Shown here piece by piece: positions 13,206-25,540 of a stretch of 64,000 nucleotides of DNA. Source of the DNA: Anseranas semipalmata (lineage: Eukaryota; Chordata; Aves; Anseriformes; Anseranatidae). The stretch's first letter is position 1, and each line of letters opens with the position of its first letter. The stretch spans positions 562,007 to 626,006 of the forward strand of contig VXAA01003401.1 in assembly GCA_013399115.1 (NCBI GenBank), written 5' to 3'. The notes beneath the pieces were generated by a model, which was not told the origin of the DNA, searched no databases, and was given only the letters and a program-made list of their open reading frames with translations. Position numbers and translations under genes: made by a program.

Positions 13206-13211
13206 TTTATT
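13206..13211 (-). terminator. AATAAA overlapping the BRSK2 stop codon
   Basis: The minus strand reads CCTTAAATAAAC at the end of the reading frame. The last A of the TAA stop (position 13211) is the first base of a perfect AATAAA. If used, it would give an almost leaderless 3' UTR of about 15-30 nt. Whether it is functional is unknown; no clear GT-rich element was assessed. Confidence 0.4.
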
Positions 13212-13434
13212 TAAGGTTGGTCTTGTAGGCCGACTGATGAGACCATCTTTGCCTTGTCTTTGCCAGCAGGGTACTTATTGTCTCCTCTAGACCCATAGTC
13301 ATTAGAACCGGAATCGCTCCGCTTGCTGTTTGCGCTATGCTTGGTTGGCGTGCCGGGGGGATGGCTCACCTGCCCGTTCTTCTCGTCTGAAAAAAGTTGT
13401 TTAATTACGTCAAAGAAGTTACTCAATGGGCTGC
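13211..13434 (-). CDS. BRSK2: BRSK2 terminal coding exon (C-terminal tail)
   Basis: The coding part is 224 nt: GC completes Gly, then 73 residues and TAA (13211-13213). It starts SPLSNFFDVIKQLFSDEKNG, the BRSK2-specific tail, and continues with a weakly conserved hydrophilic segment that includes TPTKHSANSKRSDSGSNDYG and ends GLQDQP. The first 20 residues match mammalian BRSK2; the rest differs from the Ala/Gly/Pro-rich mammalian end but keeps a YPxGKDxAKM pattern. The acceptor is TGTACCCAG before 13434, preceded by an extremely long pyrimidine tract. Mammalian BRSK2 has several C-terminal splice forms; I see no competing terminal exon here, but could miss one. Confidence 0.95.
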
Positions 13435-13435
13435 C

Positions 13436-13545
13436 TGGGTACACAAAACAGAGGAGACAAAAAAAGAAAGAAAGAAAGAAAGAAAAAAAAAAACGAGAGG
13501 GAAAGAGAGAGAAAAAGAGGAGAGAAAGAGAGAGAACAAACAAAC
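13436..13545 (-). promoter_or_regulatory. very long pyrimidine tract at the terminal 3' splice site
   Basis: On the minus strand the roughly 100 nt before the last exon are nearly all C and T, with repeated TCTTTCT, CTCTCT and TTTCT units, down to CTGTTTTGTGTACCCAG. It is the acceptor tract of the terminal exon and far exceeds the usual 15-25 nt. UCUU and CUCUCU units are the known preferred sites of PTBP1/PTBP2; regulation by them is inference. Confidence 0.6.
13456..13493. repeat. AAAG repeat and A tract
   Basis: Five or more AAAG units followed by about 11 A. On the transcribed strand this forms part of the long pyrimidine tract before the last BRSK2 exon. Confidence 0.85.
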
Positions 13546-16500
13546 AAATGAACAATGGGGTTTTTAACGAGAAGAACATGATGAGGAGATCCAGAGCCAC
13601 GTGCGTGGAGGTGTGTGGGGGATGAAGACAATGAGCAGGAAGAGGAAGAGTGTTTAGGATGGGACACCTACAGAAATAAAGAGGCTGGGAGCATAAAGCA
13701 CCTAGGTGGAAGTTCTTAGTTTTCTCCTGAGTGGGTGGGTACAGCTGTCTCACCTAGCAGGAGGACACATACCATGTTGTTCAAATAGTTGAGTCTATTA
13801 CTTGGAGTCATTTGGCCACTCCACAATGAAACGTCAGTGAATGCAATGCCGGGTACAGGCCAATCCCATCTTTTTGTTTGTTTGTTTTTTTAGTGTGGTT
13901 GCCAATTGATGCTTTGCTTTGCAGCCCTCCTAAGTTCTCTGGCTGCACTGGGCATTACGCTTTTCTTGCTTGCTTTTCATTTCTTTCCGAGTATCTCCTT
14001 GCTCACCTTTCAGACACTAAGCCTGAAGTGCCTGAGTGCTCCAAGTGAGAAAGTATTTGAAAAATGACCGATGGCTGACATGACTACTTCCATCTGCATG
14101 TGTGGTTTGTGGCTTGTGCTTGCAAGCTTCTAAGCATCTTCACATCCTTCTTACAACAGGCACCTGGAAATGAAGATACTGAATGCTTTATAGAAACAGG
14201 CTGTTGTGCATGTAAATATTTCTGGGACCTACTAGGGTCAAGAACTACTTCCTCATTGTCCTGAATTTATGTTCTCACTACACTACAGCCTCCACAACGC
14301 TGACATTGATTTCAGGGGAGCTGGAGCCACAGAAGAGTGTAGGGTTGCATGCTGGTGGAACAGGTATCTCACTAAGCCAGCCACTGGAGCAGGCTGCAGT
14401 ATTAACATGGGTTGGGCGCTGTGCACATGTCCGAATACAAGCTTTCATGCCATTTGGAAAAGTCTCTTTGCCTGCCATTTCACCTTCTGATCAAATCCAA
14501 GATTCACTTTACCAAATGCCATTTGCCACTGTGGAGCATGATGAATCACAGACCCACCTCCAGGGACCAAAAGTAACAGACAGACCCTGGACTGAATGCA
14601 GTGAGTCTTCTTCTGAAGTCCCTTGAATGTGGGCATATGAGACCTCTCAATTCACAAGGCACAAATAATATGTAAGGAGCCTTCACGTGCTTGACTAACA
14701 GCTATGTGCTGGGTTTAATTTTGCAGCTCCAGGACGGTTAAATGCAACACCTTAACTGCTGAGGGCCAGACAGTCTTCATTTAACTCCTGACTGCTGTAA
14801 ATCCAATGTAGTGAAAGACCCAGCTGTGTCTCAGCATGAGCGGTATCAACCCAGGAACAGTCCACAGAGGTTTCACAACACAACAGCTTGGGCTGGACCT
14901 GCTAAGTCTCATCCACTGAGGATGAGACCTGTACAGCAGGTCCTTTTCTTGTGCTGTAGTGCCCACTGCAGTAGTGGGTACACCTCTGTGCCACTATATT
15001 TTTGGACCTCCAGGCAGCAGTGGTGTGTGGTGTTCGTCTGGTCCTGTGTGAGAGGATGCCTGGAAGGTCATACCTGAGGAAAGGTTCTGCGGTGCTACTG
15101 AGGGAAATGGACCACCTACTGTCATAAAGGTAGCCTTTGAGGGGCATTTCTAGTCCCTTTTAATTTTCTTGGGCTGGGGATTAATCCTGATCAGACATCT
15201 GAGGGCTCACACTAAATTCTCTGGACATGGATGTTGAATGTGATGTTTTTTATCTAACCTACGCCATACAGGTGATGCCTGTTCATGATCATTAGAATCC
15301 CACATGGTGCTTTTCTCAATACTGGCACTGTTGGCTCCGTTGTTCTAACAAATTCAGATCAGCTCATTTATATCCCACCTAAGTAATTTCATTCTCCAGC
15401 TCCCACAAGGAAACAGGCTCCTTGTTTCTACCTTGCAATGATGCGATATGCTGTGAAGAGTGGGACCTTCCTTCCCTGAGATGGCAACATTCAGTCCAGA
15501 GCAAAAGGGGTTCTGCATAGCAGAGATCACCATTTATCCACAGTTAGTGGATACTGGTGGCTTAGTAATATTGTACTTCCTTTCACTTTTTTTAAACACA
15601 CAAGCAAATCAGTTACTACAGCAGGCAAATACTGTCTCTGTGTGGTAACTTGTCTGAAGGGCTTGTTGAATGCCTTCTTACTCGCTAATGGAAGATGCTA
15701 GACAGACATCAACAGTTCTTATGCAAAGAAAGTGGAAAATATAGTACTTATGCCCTGCAAAACTGAATGTGTTACTCTTTTTCTTCTGCCCCATGCCAGT
15801 CAGGTATTTGCTGCTTTCTTCTGCATGGTAACAGGCATTGAGAAAAATCAAATGGCTGGCATACAGAGTGAAGGATCTCAGTCTTTCTTATCTAATTTAT
15901 TCCTTGTCTTCCTGTACTTGCTGTTTTGTGTTTAACTTACTGCTGGACCTCGTTCTGTCTGTGCATTCGATTATACCAGTGCCCCAAGCAAATGGCTGTT
16001 AGTTTCTGGAAGGGCATCATTCAGCTAACAGACTGAAGCCTTAGAGACGGGCCTGAACAAACAGCCAAACACAGGTATCTCAATTTCTGGCTAAGATGGA
16101 GAAACTTATCAAACTCTCAGCCATTTCTGGGTCAGAACTCTGTGAGCTGCACCTGCCTCCTTCCACATGCATGCAAATGCTTTGGAAGGGGGTTATCTCT
16201 TCCAGATCTATGACTTCTAATTCAGATTTTTCCCTAAGCCTCCCTAAAACTGTATTAGGTTTGTGGGTGCATGCTCTGCTCAGACTCATTTCAACTTCCT
16301 TTAAGTGAATACTCTTTTTCAGTGGGAAAAAAAAAAAAAAAAAAGGAAACACTCAGCCTTGAATGCAGGAATGTGGGCAGATCTGGCTCTTATGTGGCTT
16401 TGGACCTCTCATCTTCATAAGCAAATGGAGTCAGCAGAGAGAATGAAAAAGAGCACTGAAAAAAATGCTGGAGAGGGAAAGACTGCTAGGTTGGGAGAAA

Positions 16501-19500
16501 AGGGGAGGGTAGTATCTCTAATTATTCAGCTGAGCAGTTTATTCAACAAGCTTAGAGGGAAAGAAGAGGGCAGAGTAAGCAGTGCTCTGCAGGAATTGGG
16601 AAAATTTTAGTTTTCACGTAGACAGGAACAGCAGACAGAAGTACAACTTGCAAGAATGGAGCAATAAAACATTTTAAAAATTATATGTAAATATCTTGCA
16701 TCTGATGAGTTCTGATACAGGATTTTTAATCATCCTATTAAAATACGCAGCCCCTGTTTCATCCACCCTTTCTCCTCCCCATGCCCTACTGGCTTTCAAG
16801 TGCCTGGAGATTTACTGCAGAAAGAGTATTTAACAGTCTGCTTTTATTTGCCTGTACCGCTACTGGATTCCTTACAATCAGCATTTTCAGGTAAAATTTT
16901 AATGGGAGGTAAGAAATCCTTAGGGATATTTAAAGAGAGCTACTGAAAAACGAAATAGGCCATTTCACTAACCCTTTCCTTTCTTTGCCTTTTGTAGTAT
17001 CTGGCCTTGTAATTAAATGCTTGGTAATAATACTTTCCTATCTTGCAGTCAAGAAAGAACTGATCCTACGCCAAGCACTACAGACAATCACAGCATTGAT
17101 GTTATCTACAGAACAGCTTGTTAGCCCACTCTTGGGCTGGTCTAGATATTGGTCTTTGAATAGACAAAGAGTCCTCACATTTCTCTCTGGGGATATGTAA
17201 ACATGGGTCAGCTATGCTGGAAGCATGAAAATGGTGAGTGGTGTTGCTCCTCCTAGTTCTTGGTTCCCTTTGGGCTTATACGGCCAGTAAAACAAGACCT
17301 GAAAATGCAGGTGATGATGGATTAGAACAGCTTTTTCAGCAATCTTCCACTCCTAGCATTCAGCGCAAAATATGTCACAGGCTCATACACCTGCGAGTCC
17401 ATCTGGGGGCCTCAAAAAGGCTGCCTCTCTTATTTCAGAAAGTGAGATGACATCCCGTTTCCTCTGGACAGGGATGAAGGTTTGGCTCACTGATTCTTCA
17501 AAACTTCCCTGGCATTTCATGCATCTGTAACTAATGTCTTCTCTCCCCTTGAGAGCAAACGTTCATCAACACAGAGCAAAGAAGACGTGAAGGGCAGCAA
17601 GGGTGAGAAACTGTGAGAAGGATCAAAGGCAGGAGGGGAGGTTCAGAGCATTAGGTTTACATCTGTTAGGAGGAGATGGATATGTGCATTTTTGAGTTAG
17701 TCCAAAGAGCTCAATGCTGCAAGATGGGGAAGGGGAATGGGTTTGAAAACAAGCACTGAAGGTTATGAAAGGGTCATGTATTGAAGGTATGCTAAAGAAA
17801 GATTTTCATGGAGAAGGTACTGGTTTGTGGTACCTGTGTGCAGCACTGTCATGGCCAAATATCTCAAAAGAAGTCAAAATTGTGAATGCATTTGAATACA
17901 ACAGGCACTAAAAGGAAGAAATGGGGCTGGGAACAGACACAAAGAGGTAAAAGGAAGCTAGGCAGATGGTTTGTATCAACCCTCAGAGTACTCCATATCT
18001 CATTTGCTGTTCCTAAGATGTCTGGTGACATTGACTTAGCCCCAGTGGTGTCACAGGTGTTAGGAGCAAAGTTGAAATGGCACATCCAGGTTAAGAGAGG
18101 AAAGAGAAAAGGTGGTGATTCATTCCAAGCACCAGGAGCAGCACCAGGAAAGGATGCATCTGCTCTGACCTTGCAAAGACCCTCAGAGTCCTCCACAGGA
18201 AACTAACAGGAGGTGGTGAACAAGCAGCTTCCGGACAAGCTTGGAGGCTTCAGTCCCTGATTGGAGCCTGCTGTTTTGTAACATTTTAAGATAGTCAGAT
18301 AAGGACTTGGTCCTGTTTTCATTCAAGCAAATGGCAACATTCCCATTGACTTAATGGAAGCAAACCCTGAGGCACTTTCTTGTCCTGCGAAACCATCTCT
18401 CTCACATCTATAATAACTTTTAGTGCACTAATCCTTGTGGTGCTGACCACAAAGCTGCACAAAGCAAATATGCCATCTGTGGGATTATTCTGTGCCTTTC
18501 CTCTCCACATAGCCTGACAAATTTTGAGTTTCTGCATTTTTAGATTAGGCTTTGAGAGAAAACGAATGGGAAAACATAGGTCTCCACTGGAAACAGAGAG
18601 AGACACTTTGTCAACCTGACTTCCCATATTCCTTCTCTTGTTGCTTTCACATCCCTTCTGCCTGCCTTCTGCCTGCCTCTGCTACTGAGGTCTTCTTCCT
18701 ATACTAATTCCTTTCTCTTTAACCCTTGTAGTTTTTTTTTTTTCATCCCTAGCTTGCTCTTTATCTCAATAGCAGCCATGGTTTCAGTGAATTGTATAGC
18801 AAAAATCCAACTCCTTCCACATAATGCATCGAAACATTCTCTTGATGGGTGATAACCTACTCCCTTTCAAAGCCATTTTGCGACTTTGACAGAGTTCTAG
18901 CCCTCTTTTTTAAGACTAGGCATTTTTTGTGTGTTTGTTTTCTGTTGGCAGAGCCCCTTTGCCTTCAATACGAGAAGATTTAAAATACAGAACCCACTCC
19001 AAAAGTACATGCACTGCAATGTATGAGGTTTTCCTCCAGACTGGAGAAGGATGACTGAAAGGGAGTTGCAATGTCTTGCTGGAGGCCATCACACAGAACT
19101 TCTTCCTAATCTATGAACCCATCCTACCCCACTTGAAGTGAGCTGAAGGAACTGTTGAAATCCCAAGAATGGTACTTCTCTAAAAATACAGGACGTCAGA
19201 AAAGCTGTTGAGGAGACAAGTACGTGGTTTCATATTTGCTGGATTTTTAAGCTGTCACAACAGGTTGACCAAAACAAGTCTCCCATTTATTTTTTCCCCA
19301 GTAAGTTATATAATGGGACAGCTATTTTGATTTTATTTTGGTTTAGGACTAGAAAATGGAGACAGACTGACAGTCCACAGAATAACTTGAGTTTCTTGGC
19401 CGGACACCTGAACTGTAACTGGGAAAGACTACTTCCAAAGAAAAGAACAGCTTATTTTCCAGAGTCCTTGGACTCTGCCAGTAAAAATGCCAGCTGATAA

Positions 19501-19934
19501 CAGTGTTTGCAGAAACAGACTGCTGGTAGGAACTACTCAGCTTATCACACACTGTTAGCACAGGTGTCCATGCTACCAGCAGAAGGTGGGAACTTTTAGT
19601 CGCTACACATCTGGGCAGACATGAACAACCAACCTGACATGTAAATGCTCTATAACCCATCCTTGTTCTTACTCCCCTAAAACATCCCTTCTCCTGTGCA
19701 GGAGGAAGGCCCAATACCTGTGATTAGCCAGATGCATCCAGATGGCCATTCTGCCTCTGTCTTGCACGTTTTTTTTTTTTAATCTCTCTCTCATACGCAC
19801 ACAGAGAAACTGAGATGCAGTTTCAGATTCAGCCTCTCCTGTCACTGGCAATATAACTGAGACAGGTAGCTCTTGAGTGATGAGTTAGAGAATGGTGGAA
19901 CGTAGCCAGCAAAGAACCAAATAAATGAGGCATA

Positions 19935-20110
19935 TTTCCTTGCTGCTACCTTCTGCAGAGCTAAGACATGAGTAATTAATTGGAAAACAAACATGTCCAT
20001 TACTGATGAATAGCTCTGGCCACACCAAGCATCACCAAATAACTTTCAAAAAAGGAGACATGATGATGGAGAGGAGGGAATGATGCATTCATTTGGACAG
20101 CTGGTGGCAC
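19935..20110 (+). repeat. diverged repeat copy A (unknown family)
   Basis: By eye this segment resembles 20830-20965 in the same order: TTGCTGCTACCTTCT, then GAGTAATTAATTGGAAAA, then GGAGGGAATGATGCA and CATTTGGACAG. The similarity is partial with small gaps. The family was not identified. Confidence 0.4.
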
Positions 20111-20829
20111 TGAAAGAGCAGGCAAGGATAGGGCTGGGATGAAGAGATGCCAGTTTTTCTTGTGGAATCAGGCTGTTCTGGCAAATTGGCTGGTAAAGGA
20201 CTCAGCCCAAGAATTCTTTGTATCTGTCTGTCCTTTTACAAATGTCTGCCTGCACAAGTGTGTGATGAGAAAAGAAGCTGACGATCTATACTCATAAAGC
20301 CACAGCAGATGATAGTATTGCTGCTACCCATTCTCTTAAAGACTTCTGCTGCTTCATTCAATTTTTTGTCCATAAAAATGTCAGAAATGTATTGGTACTT
20401 AATAATATGATTTTTTTTTTCCTTTCCTGCCAGATGGATGTTTATGTGTGATCTTATGGTCTTTAAGTTCTCTGACCTGTTCCTAAGGAGAGAAATGAAC
20501 TGTGTACGCTGGTGAAATGTTAATTCTCCATTTCCTCTGAATCAACCCCTTCAAAACATGATTTGGTCTTCAGGGGAGGCCATCTCAAATTCAGCTTAGT
20601 ATAGCAAGCAAATATTCACATGGAGTATTCTGAAGCACTGCCTGCCATAAGTAAAGTACTGCTATCTTAATTAAGAGAGAAGTGTGTTTTCCGCATTAGG
20701 TACTATTACAGAGAAAGAGGAAAAGATCTTGTATTGGACAGCTAAAATCTGACCATAGGTGTCAAAACAGGATCTGACATGTAACAAATAGCTTAATACA
20801 TCTGGATACATCTCTAGTGCCAAGTTGCC

Positions 20830-20965
20830 ATCTTTATTGCTACCTTCTTCTACAGTGCAAAAATATGAGTTATGAGTTGGAAAAGAAGTGTGTCCGCAAC
20901 ACAACACTAGAATGAAGAAATATGGCTACAGCGTGGAGGGAATCAGGCACCCATTTGGACAGCAA
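20830..20965 (+). repeat. diverged repeat copy B (unknown family)
   Basis: This is the partner of copy A about 0.9 kb away, with TTATTGCTACCTTCTTCT, GAGTTATGAGTTGGAAAAG, GGAGGGAATCAGGCA and CATTTGGACAG in the same order. It may be the remnant of an old interspersed element or a local duplication. Confidence 0.4.
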
Positions 20966-23900
20966 ATAACTGGGAAACCTGGCTTGAACTCTTTGGAAAA
21001 TCTGACTTATGTCACTTATCATGATCCACACGTTATGACTGAATATGTGTTCTTTTAGGTGGGCTTCTTCCTTTGATCTCTCATTTGGGTCCCAATTTAT
21101 ATCCATATCCATCAAGAATCAGCCATGCTCAGAAAGACCAGTAGGGAGCACATTGTTTACAAATGCTAATAAAGAGAAATTGTTCCGACAACCTCACAGT
21201 GTAACAATGGTGAGGAGAGCCTTTCAGCTGGGAGGGCAGCATGCGTTTTTTTTTTCCGCAGGTCTCAGCATCTGTTATTTCTGCCATCGGTTATGACTTT
21301 ATGCATATAAATCACCAACCTCCTCTTCCATCAAAGAACAAAAGGCTACTCTGAAAGAAGCAGGGTTACTTTAACTAATGACAGTATGGATCACTTCTGA
21401 GAGCACCAAATCCAGATATTTGCTGATGTTGGTAACACCACAAGTCTCTAAATTAGCACTAAGTTACATGCTATAACTGCAACCCAAATGTGATGTAACC
21501 AGTTTTAAACTACAAAACCTTTCCTAATTTCTCAAGTAGCTTGGGATACTATTGACCTGGTCTTGCATCTCTGTGAATCAAACTGCATTTGCAAGACGGT
21601 ATGAAGAGAAGCATTTACTGCAGCACAATTGCTCTGTGTGCACAGAGGATGATTGGCCATGGGGGACAATGTCAGATGGCTCAGAATAGGAAGCTATGAC
21701 AAGCTCCTAATTACTGGAAGCAAGAGATTTGAGTGAGATACACTGGAAAGATATGAAAGTCAAGTGAATTTGCTATGCTTCTGCTTTGATCAGATCATTT
21801 TGGTGATAGCCATTGGTACACACAAAGATCCATAAAGCTTTTTCTTTAACTGGTACGAGGAATTAAGGTTTCAAACTGTAAGCAGCAACAGAGCATGTTT
21901 AAACACGAGGTCTTCTGACTAGCCTTTTGTCACAGGGTTATGGTCGAAGACTTTGCAAGAAAGTATGTCTGTGTAGTGCCAAAAACAATAGCACGACTTC
22001 ACTGGAGCTGCATTACTTATACATAATAACCTCTGATCATCACCCATTTTCTTGGAAGTGCCACTGATGTAACTGAAGACTTCCCTGAGAGCTGTGAGGG
22101 ATGGAAAGCAACAAGCAAAGATTGCCTTACTTGGAAATAAAACTCAACCCCAGACAGCTACAGCAGGGACACTGGAAAGTTTACAGACTCCCTGGTAAGG
22201 GTTTTTCAGAAGATAACGTGAGGAATGAGGCAGGCTTTCCAGAGCTTTCTGCCAGCAGCCAGCACCTTGGTGAAACATGCTTACTAAGGATTCCAAAAAA
22301 CTAGGGATGGCTGGGAAAGGGATTTATCAAAGGCTATACAACAGCTTCACTACTGATTCAACCACCCAAACAAACTCTCAGCTCACTAATTAAAGGCCTT
22401 AAAGTCATTCAAGTTTGTAAAGACAGACTCTCTTTGAACAAGGACTATTGAAATGGCACTGTGGGCTTCCGTGTGTTATATATCAATGGCTCCAGATCCA
22501 ATGTGCTCAAACTACAATGATATTTGCTTTGTGGCTGAAGCTTGACAGCTTTCCAGTTTGAGTATTATCTTGTTTTTATTTTTATTTTTATGTAAAGGCC
22601 CTGCAGAACCTATTGGAACTGCATTGTTAATTATACAACCTATTCTTCAATGAGATAGACATAAATACCAGATTAGATGATAGTAAACAGTTCTCTCAAT
22701 CCTGCCTCAAAAGAAACAAAATCCAGCTCAGTCTTTTACAGCTGTGTTGAGTTTATAAGGTTTAATGGCAGCACATAAAGTAGTAAAGCTTATTTGTCAC
22801 TAAACTGATTTGGCTCTAAATATGCACAAGGGAAAGATCGGCTAAGCTGGAAGGTGTCACTTCTACAGGCAGTTTTCAGGTTACAGCTGCATTTTAACTG
22901 TAAAGAGCTTTTACAAGGCAAAGTTATTCTTATAAACAGATATTAAAGACTTCATAGAAATCAGTTTAGCCTTCCTGACACTAGAAATGCCCCTTCCCCT
23001 GCTGAAATGGGTGGAAACATAAAATATAATATTTCATCCCAATATGCATTTCAACTTGATTATGAGCCAAATGATTTTCTTCTCTTGTGAAACATTAAGA
23101 GTTGGCAGCAGTTTTCCAGCATGTACAGGTAGGACCGATATAGCAGCTGCTACGTCATTTGGACATTGGCAGCTCCTATGACATACCTCTGCTTTTAAAC
23201 AATAACTTGTTTTTCAATGCTAATGGCTAGATGTAAAATCACTTCTCAGATTGATGACTACTACTAGCAGAAGATGAGATAACATTTAAAGGACTAAATA
23301 AATTTGCCTTGCTGTTAATTACAATGTTCAATGGTTTATAGTGGATGAAGAGCTCTTCCTCATTCCCACCATAGCTTTCACATGGCTGAGCCAGGCATAA
23401 AGCATCTGATTTGCTCTTCCTGCTCCAGTGTTAACTCTTGCAAAAATGCCCTCCTATGCTCATTCTCAGAATGTGCAACAATGATGAGATCAAAAAAATT
23501 CACAGTATAGTTCTTCTTACACTATCGGCTGTTACTAGATGAACACTGTGCCAGCTCCACAGGACGCTGCCTGTTCTCAAAGTCATAGAGGACAGTTGCC
23601 AATACTAGGTTAAATCCTGGCATCATTCCTCTTTACTTCCCTGACTAAATGTTGGGTGAGCTCCCCTGCACATAAAATAGCTCTTCACTCACATAGGAGG
23701 GTAGAATTCAGCACAGTGAATGAATGTCACCACTACTACTGTTTTTTTTTGTGAGCACACCAACAGGAATTTGACTCAAAGGAAGCAGCTCCTTTAAACC
23801 CCAACAACCCTTCCTTTCTCTGGATCTATAGATGTGCTGTGTTTGTGCTGTAGCTGCCATAAAATAGTCTCCCTGCTGGCCTTCACCTTGTCCTCTTTGT

Positions 23901-25492
23901 CCCTTGTTGGATGGATGCTGACACTGTGACAGCTGGAAGGCCTGCCTGAACTGGGAGTGAACAGTAATACTATGTCTAGAGAGTGCCAAGTACTGACTGG
24001 TTATCCGTGTAGCTCAATTAACTTGCAAGCAATCAGCAGAATCAGCATTTCAGTATTTTCACATGATGTGAATGCCAGATCCAGGCAAGAAACAAAGGTT
24101 TGAGGGAGAAGAGAGATTTGCTGTCTGATGCCTTCAAGAAGAAGCTGAAGGTCTGCCTGCAAATTAAATGAGTCTTCATTAAGAGATCAGAAATGGTGTG
24201 AACCAGAAAACTCAAGTAAGAAATCACATGAGCCCTTCTCAGAGAAAAGGAAAAAATCCTACCAGCAAAGCTGCACTTTTAGTGAAAGAGATCATCTGAA
24301 ATATAGGAAATGGGACAAACTCTGCTCTCAGTCACACATGCATAAACCTAATATTATCTCCACTGTGACACCTTTCCTTGTTACAGAGTGCAGAACAACT
24401 CCAGAAGAACTTCCCTCAGTTTACAAAGAGATGACGCAGGAGTCACAGGTCCAGCTGGAGAGCAGTACCAGCTCAGTGATCGCTTCCTCAACAGCTTGTG
24501 TTCCCTTTCACAGAGATATCTGAATTCAACCTAGATACCAGAAGGGAAATCTGAAGAGAACAGATTTCTCTTGTACAGAACCTTTCTGTACAAGATATCA
24601 GTAAAAAGAAAAAAGAAAAAACCCTCTCTTATAGTATTTGGGTATTTCCACTATTGTATTTGAAGAAGTCAGTAGAGGGACAGGTAACGAAAGAAAGAAT
24701 ACAGTCCATGTGTGCATAGAGGGGAGAGAAGGCAAGGGACAAGTTCACCAAAATTCATGGAATCCCAAGCAAGCTGAGATGCAAGTTTTGCAGGAAACTC
24801 CTTTTTTTCTCATTCCTAACAAAATTCTGAATCTCCAGTAGGTTCATTACTCCTCCAGCTAGAAACACAACATCATTCCTCAAGACCAGACTGGAACTAT
24901 GACAATTTACACTAGCTAAGTGTCTGGCAGATAATATGCAGTGTGTCTTATGGAAGATTTAAGAGTGTCTTACCCCAAGGATACATGGGGAAGAAGGGAG
25001 TGGATGCAAAAGGGAATTAAATAACAGATCAACCCTGTCTCAATAAATTGCAGGAAAACAAGGGAGACAGCAGCTAGCAGGGCAGCAATCAGCTTCACTG
25101 CAGAAAAGGGACTGAAGAATCATGAATCAAAGGCAGCAAGTAAACAACAACAACAACAAAAAAAAACCATGAAAGAAAATCACTGGCCTGGGTGACAGTG
25201 AGGGAGGGAATCTGAAGTGCAACACCACACACTTGTGCTATGAAGGGGAAAGCCGTGGTGGAGCCTGTGCATCTGTGCATGGATGGGGAGGATCAGAAAA
25301 AGGGGTATGTGCTTGTGTCCACCAGGTAAGTGAAAGACATTGTGGGCTGTTGCGGGGTGGGCAGTCTTGGAAAGAGCGTGGGAGAGCAGGGATGGGGAAG
25401 GGGAACAGGTGGAAGGGACAGGGCGGCGCGTTATTATGTTGCTCAGCAGGGGCTGGGGAAGGAGAAAAGGCAGAAGGGAAGGAAGTTCTTAC

Positions 25493-25540
25493 CACATTTG
25501 GAAAGTCTGCCAGTCATCAACTCCATACAGTTAGTGGTGT
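25493..25540 (-). CDS. BRSK2: BRSK2 48-nt cassette-like exon (TTNCMELMTGRLSKC)
   Basis: The exon begins with AC (completing Asp), encodes TTNCMELMTGRLSKC and ends with the first G of a Gly codon. It is the bird form of a BRSK2 peptide I recall as TTNCMEMMTGRLSKC in mammals. The acceptor is TATGATCCAG with a strong pyrimidine tract; the donor is AAATGTG then GTAAGA. At 48 nt and phase 1 to 1 it can be included or skipped without changing the frame. BRSK1 lacks this peptide, so it may be an alternative cassette. Two Cys residues are encoded in it; their role is unknown to me. It sits alone between introns of 8.5 and 12 kb and would be missed by ORF length. Confidence 0.95.

Larger units (their letters stand above)
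10085..13210 (-). other. BRSK2: BRSK2 3' UTR, about 3.1 kb
   Basis: The 3' UTR runs from the stop codon to an inferred cleavage site near 10085. It is AT-rich and full of simple sequence: A/T homopolymers, TA arrays near 11286-11310, 12068-12140 and 12990-13035, a CA/CG alternating tract, and AAAT repeats. Other AATAAA matches on the minus strand lie at 10277-10282, 11969-11974, 12000-12005 and 13206-13211, so several 3' ends are possible. A length of 3 kb is plausible for a neuronal kinase transcript. The full extent is inferred from the strongest-looking distal signal, not from transcript data. Confidence 0.7.
13435..25492 (-). other. last BRSK2 intron, about 12 kb
   Basis: No exon was recognised. 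Two diverged related segments lie near 19935-20110 and 20830-20965. A-rich or T-rich tracts occur near 16328-16344, 18731-18743, 19769-19781 and 20411-20420. The end next to the last exon is a very long purine tract on the plus strand (about 13441-13545), which is a pyrimidine tract in the transcript. Confidence 0.7.

Noticed and set aside
13211..13753. 180-codon frame continuing upstream of the last BRSK2 exon
   Set aside because: The part above 13434 is intron (the pyrimidine tract translated as Leu/Phe/Ser runs). The acceptor at 13435 and the phase fit the spliced form.
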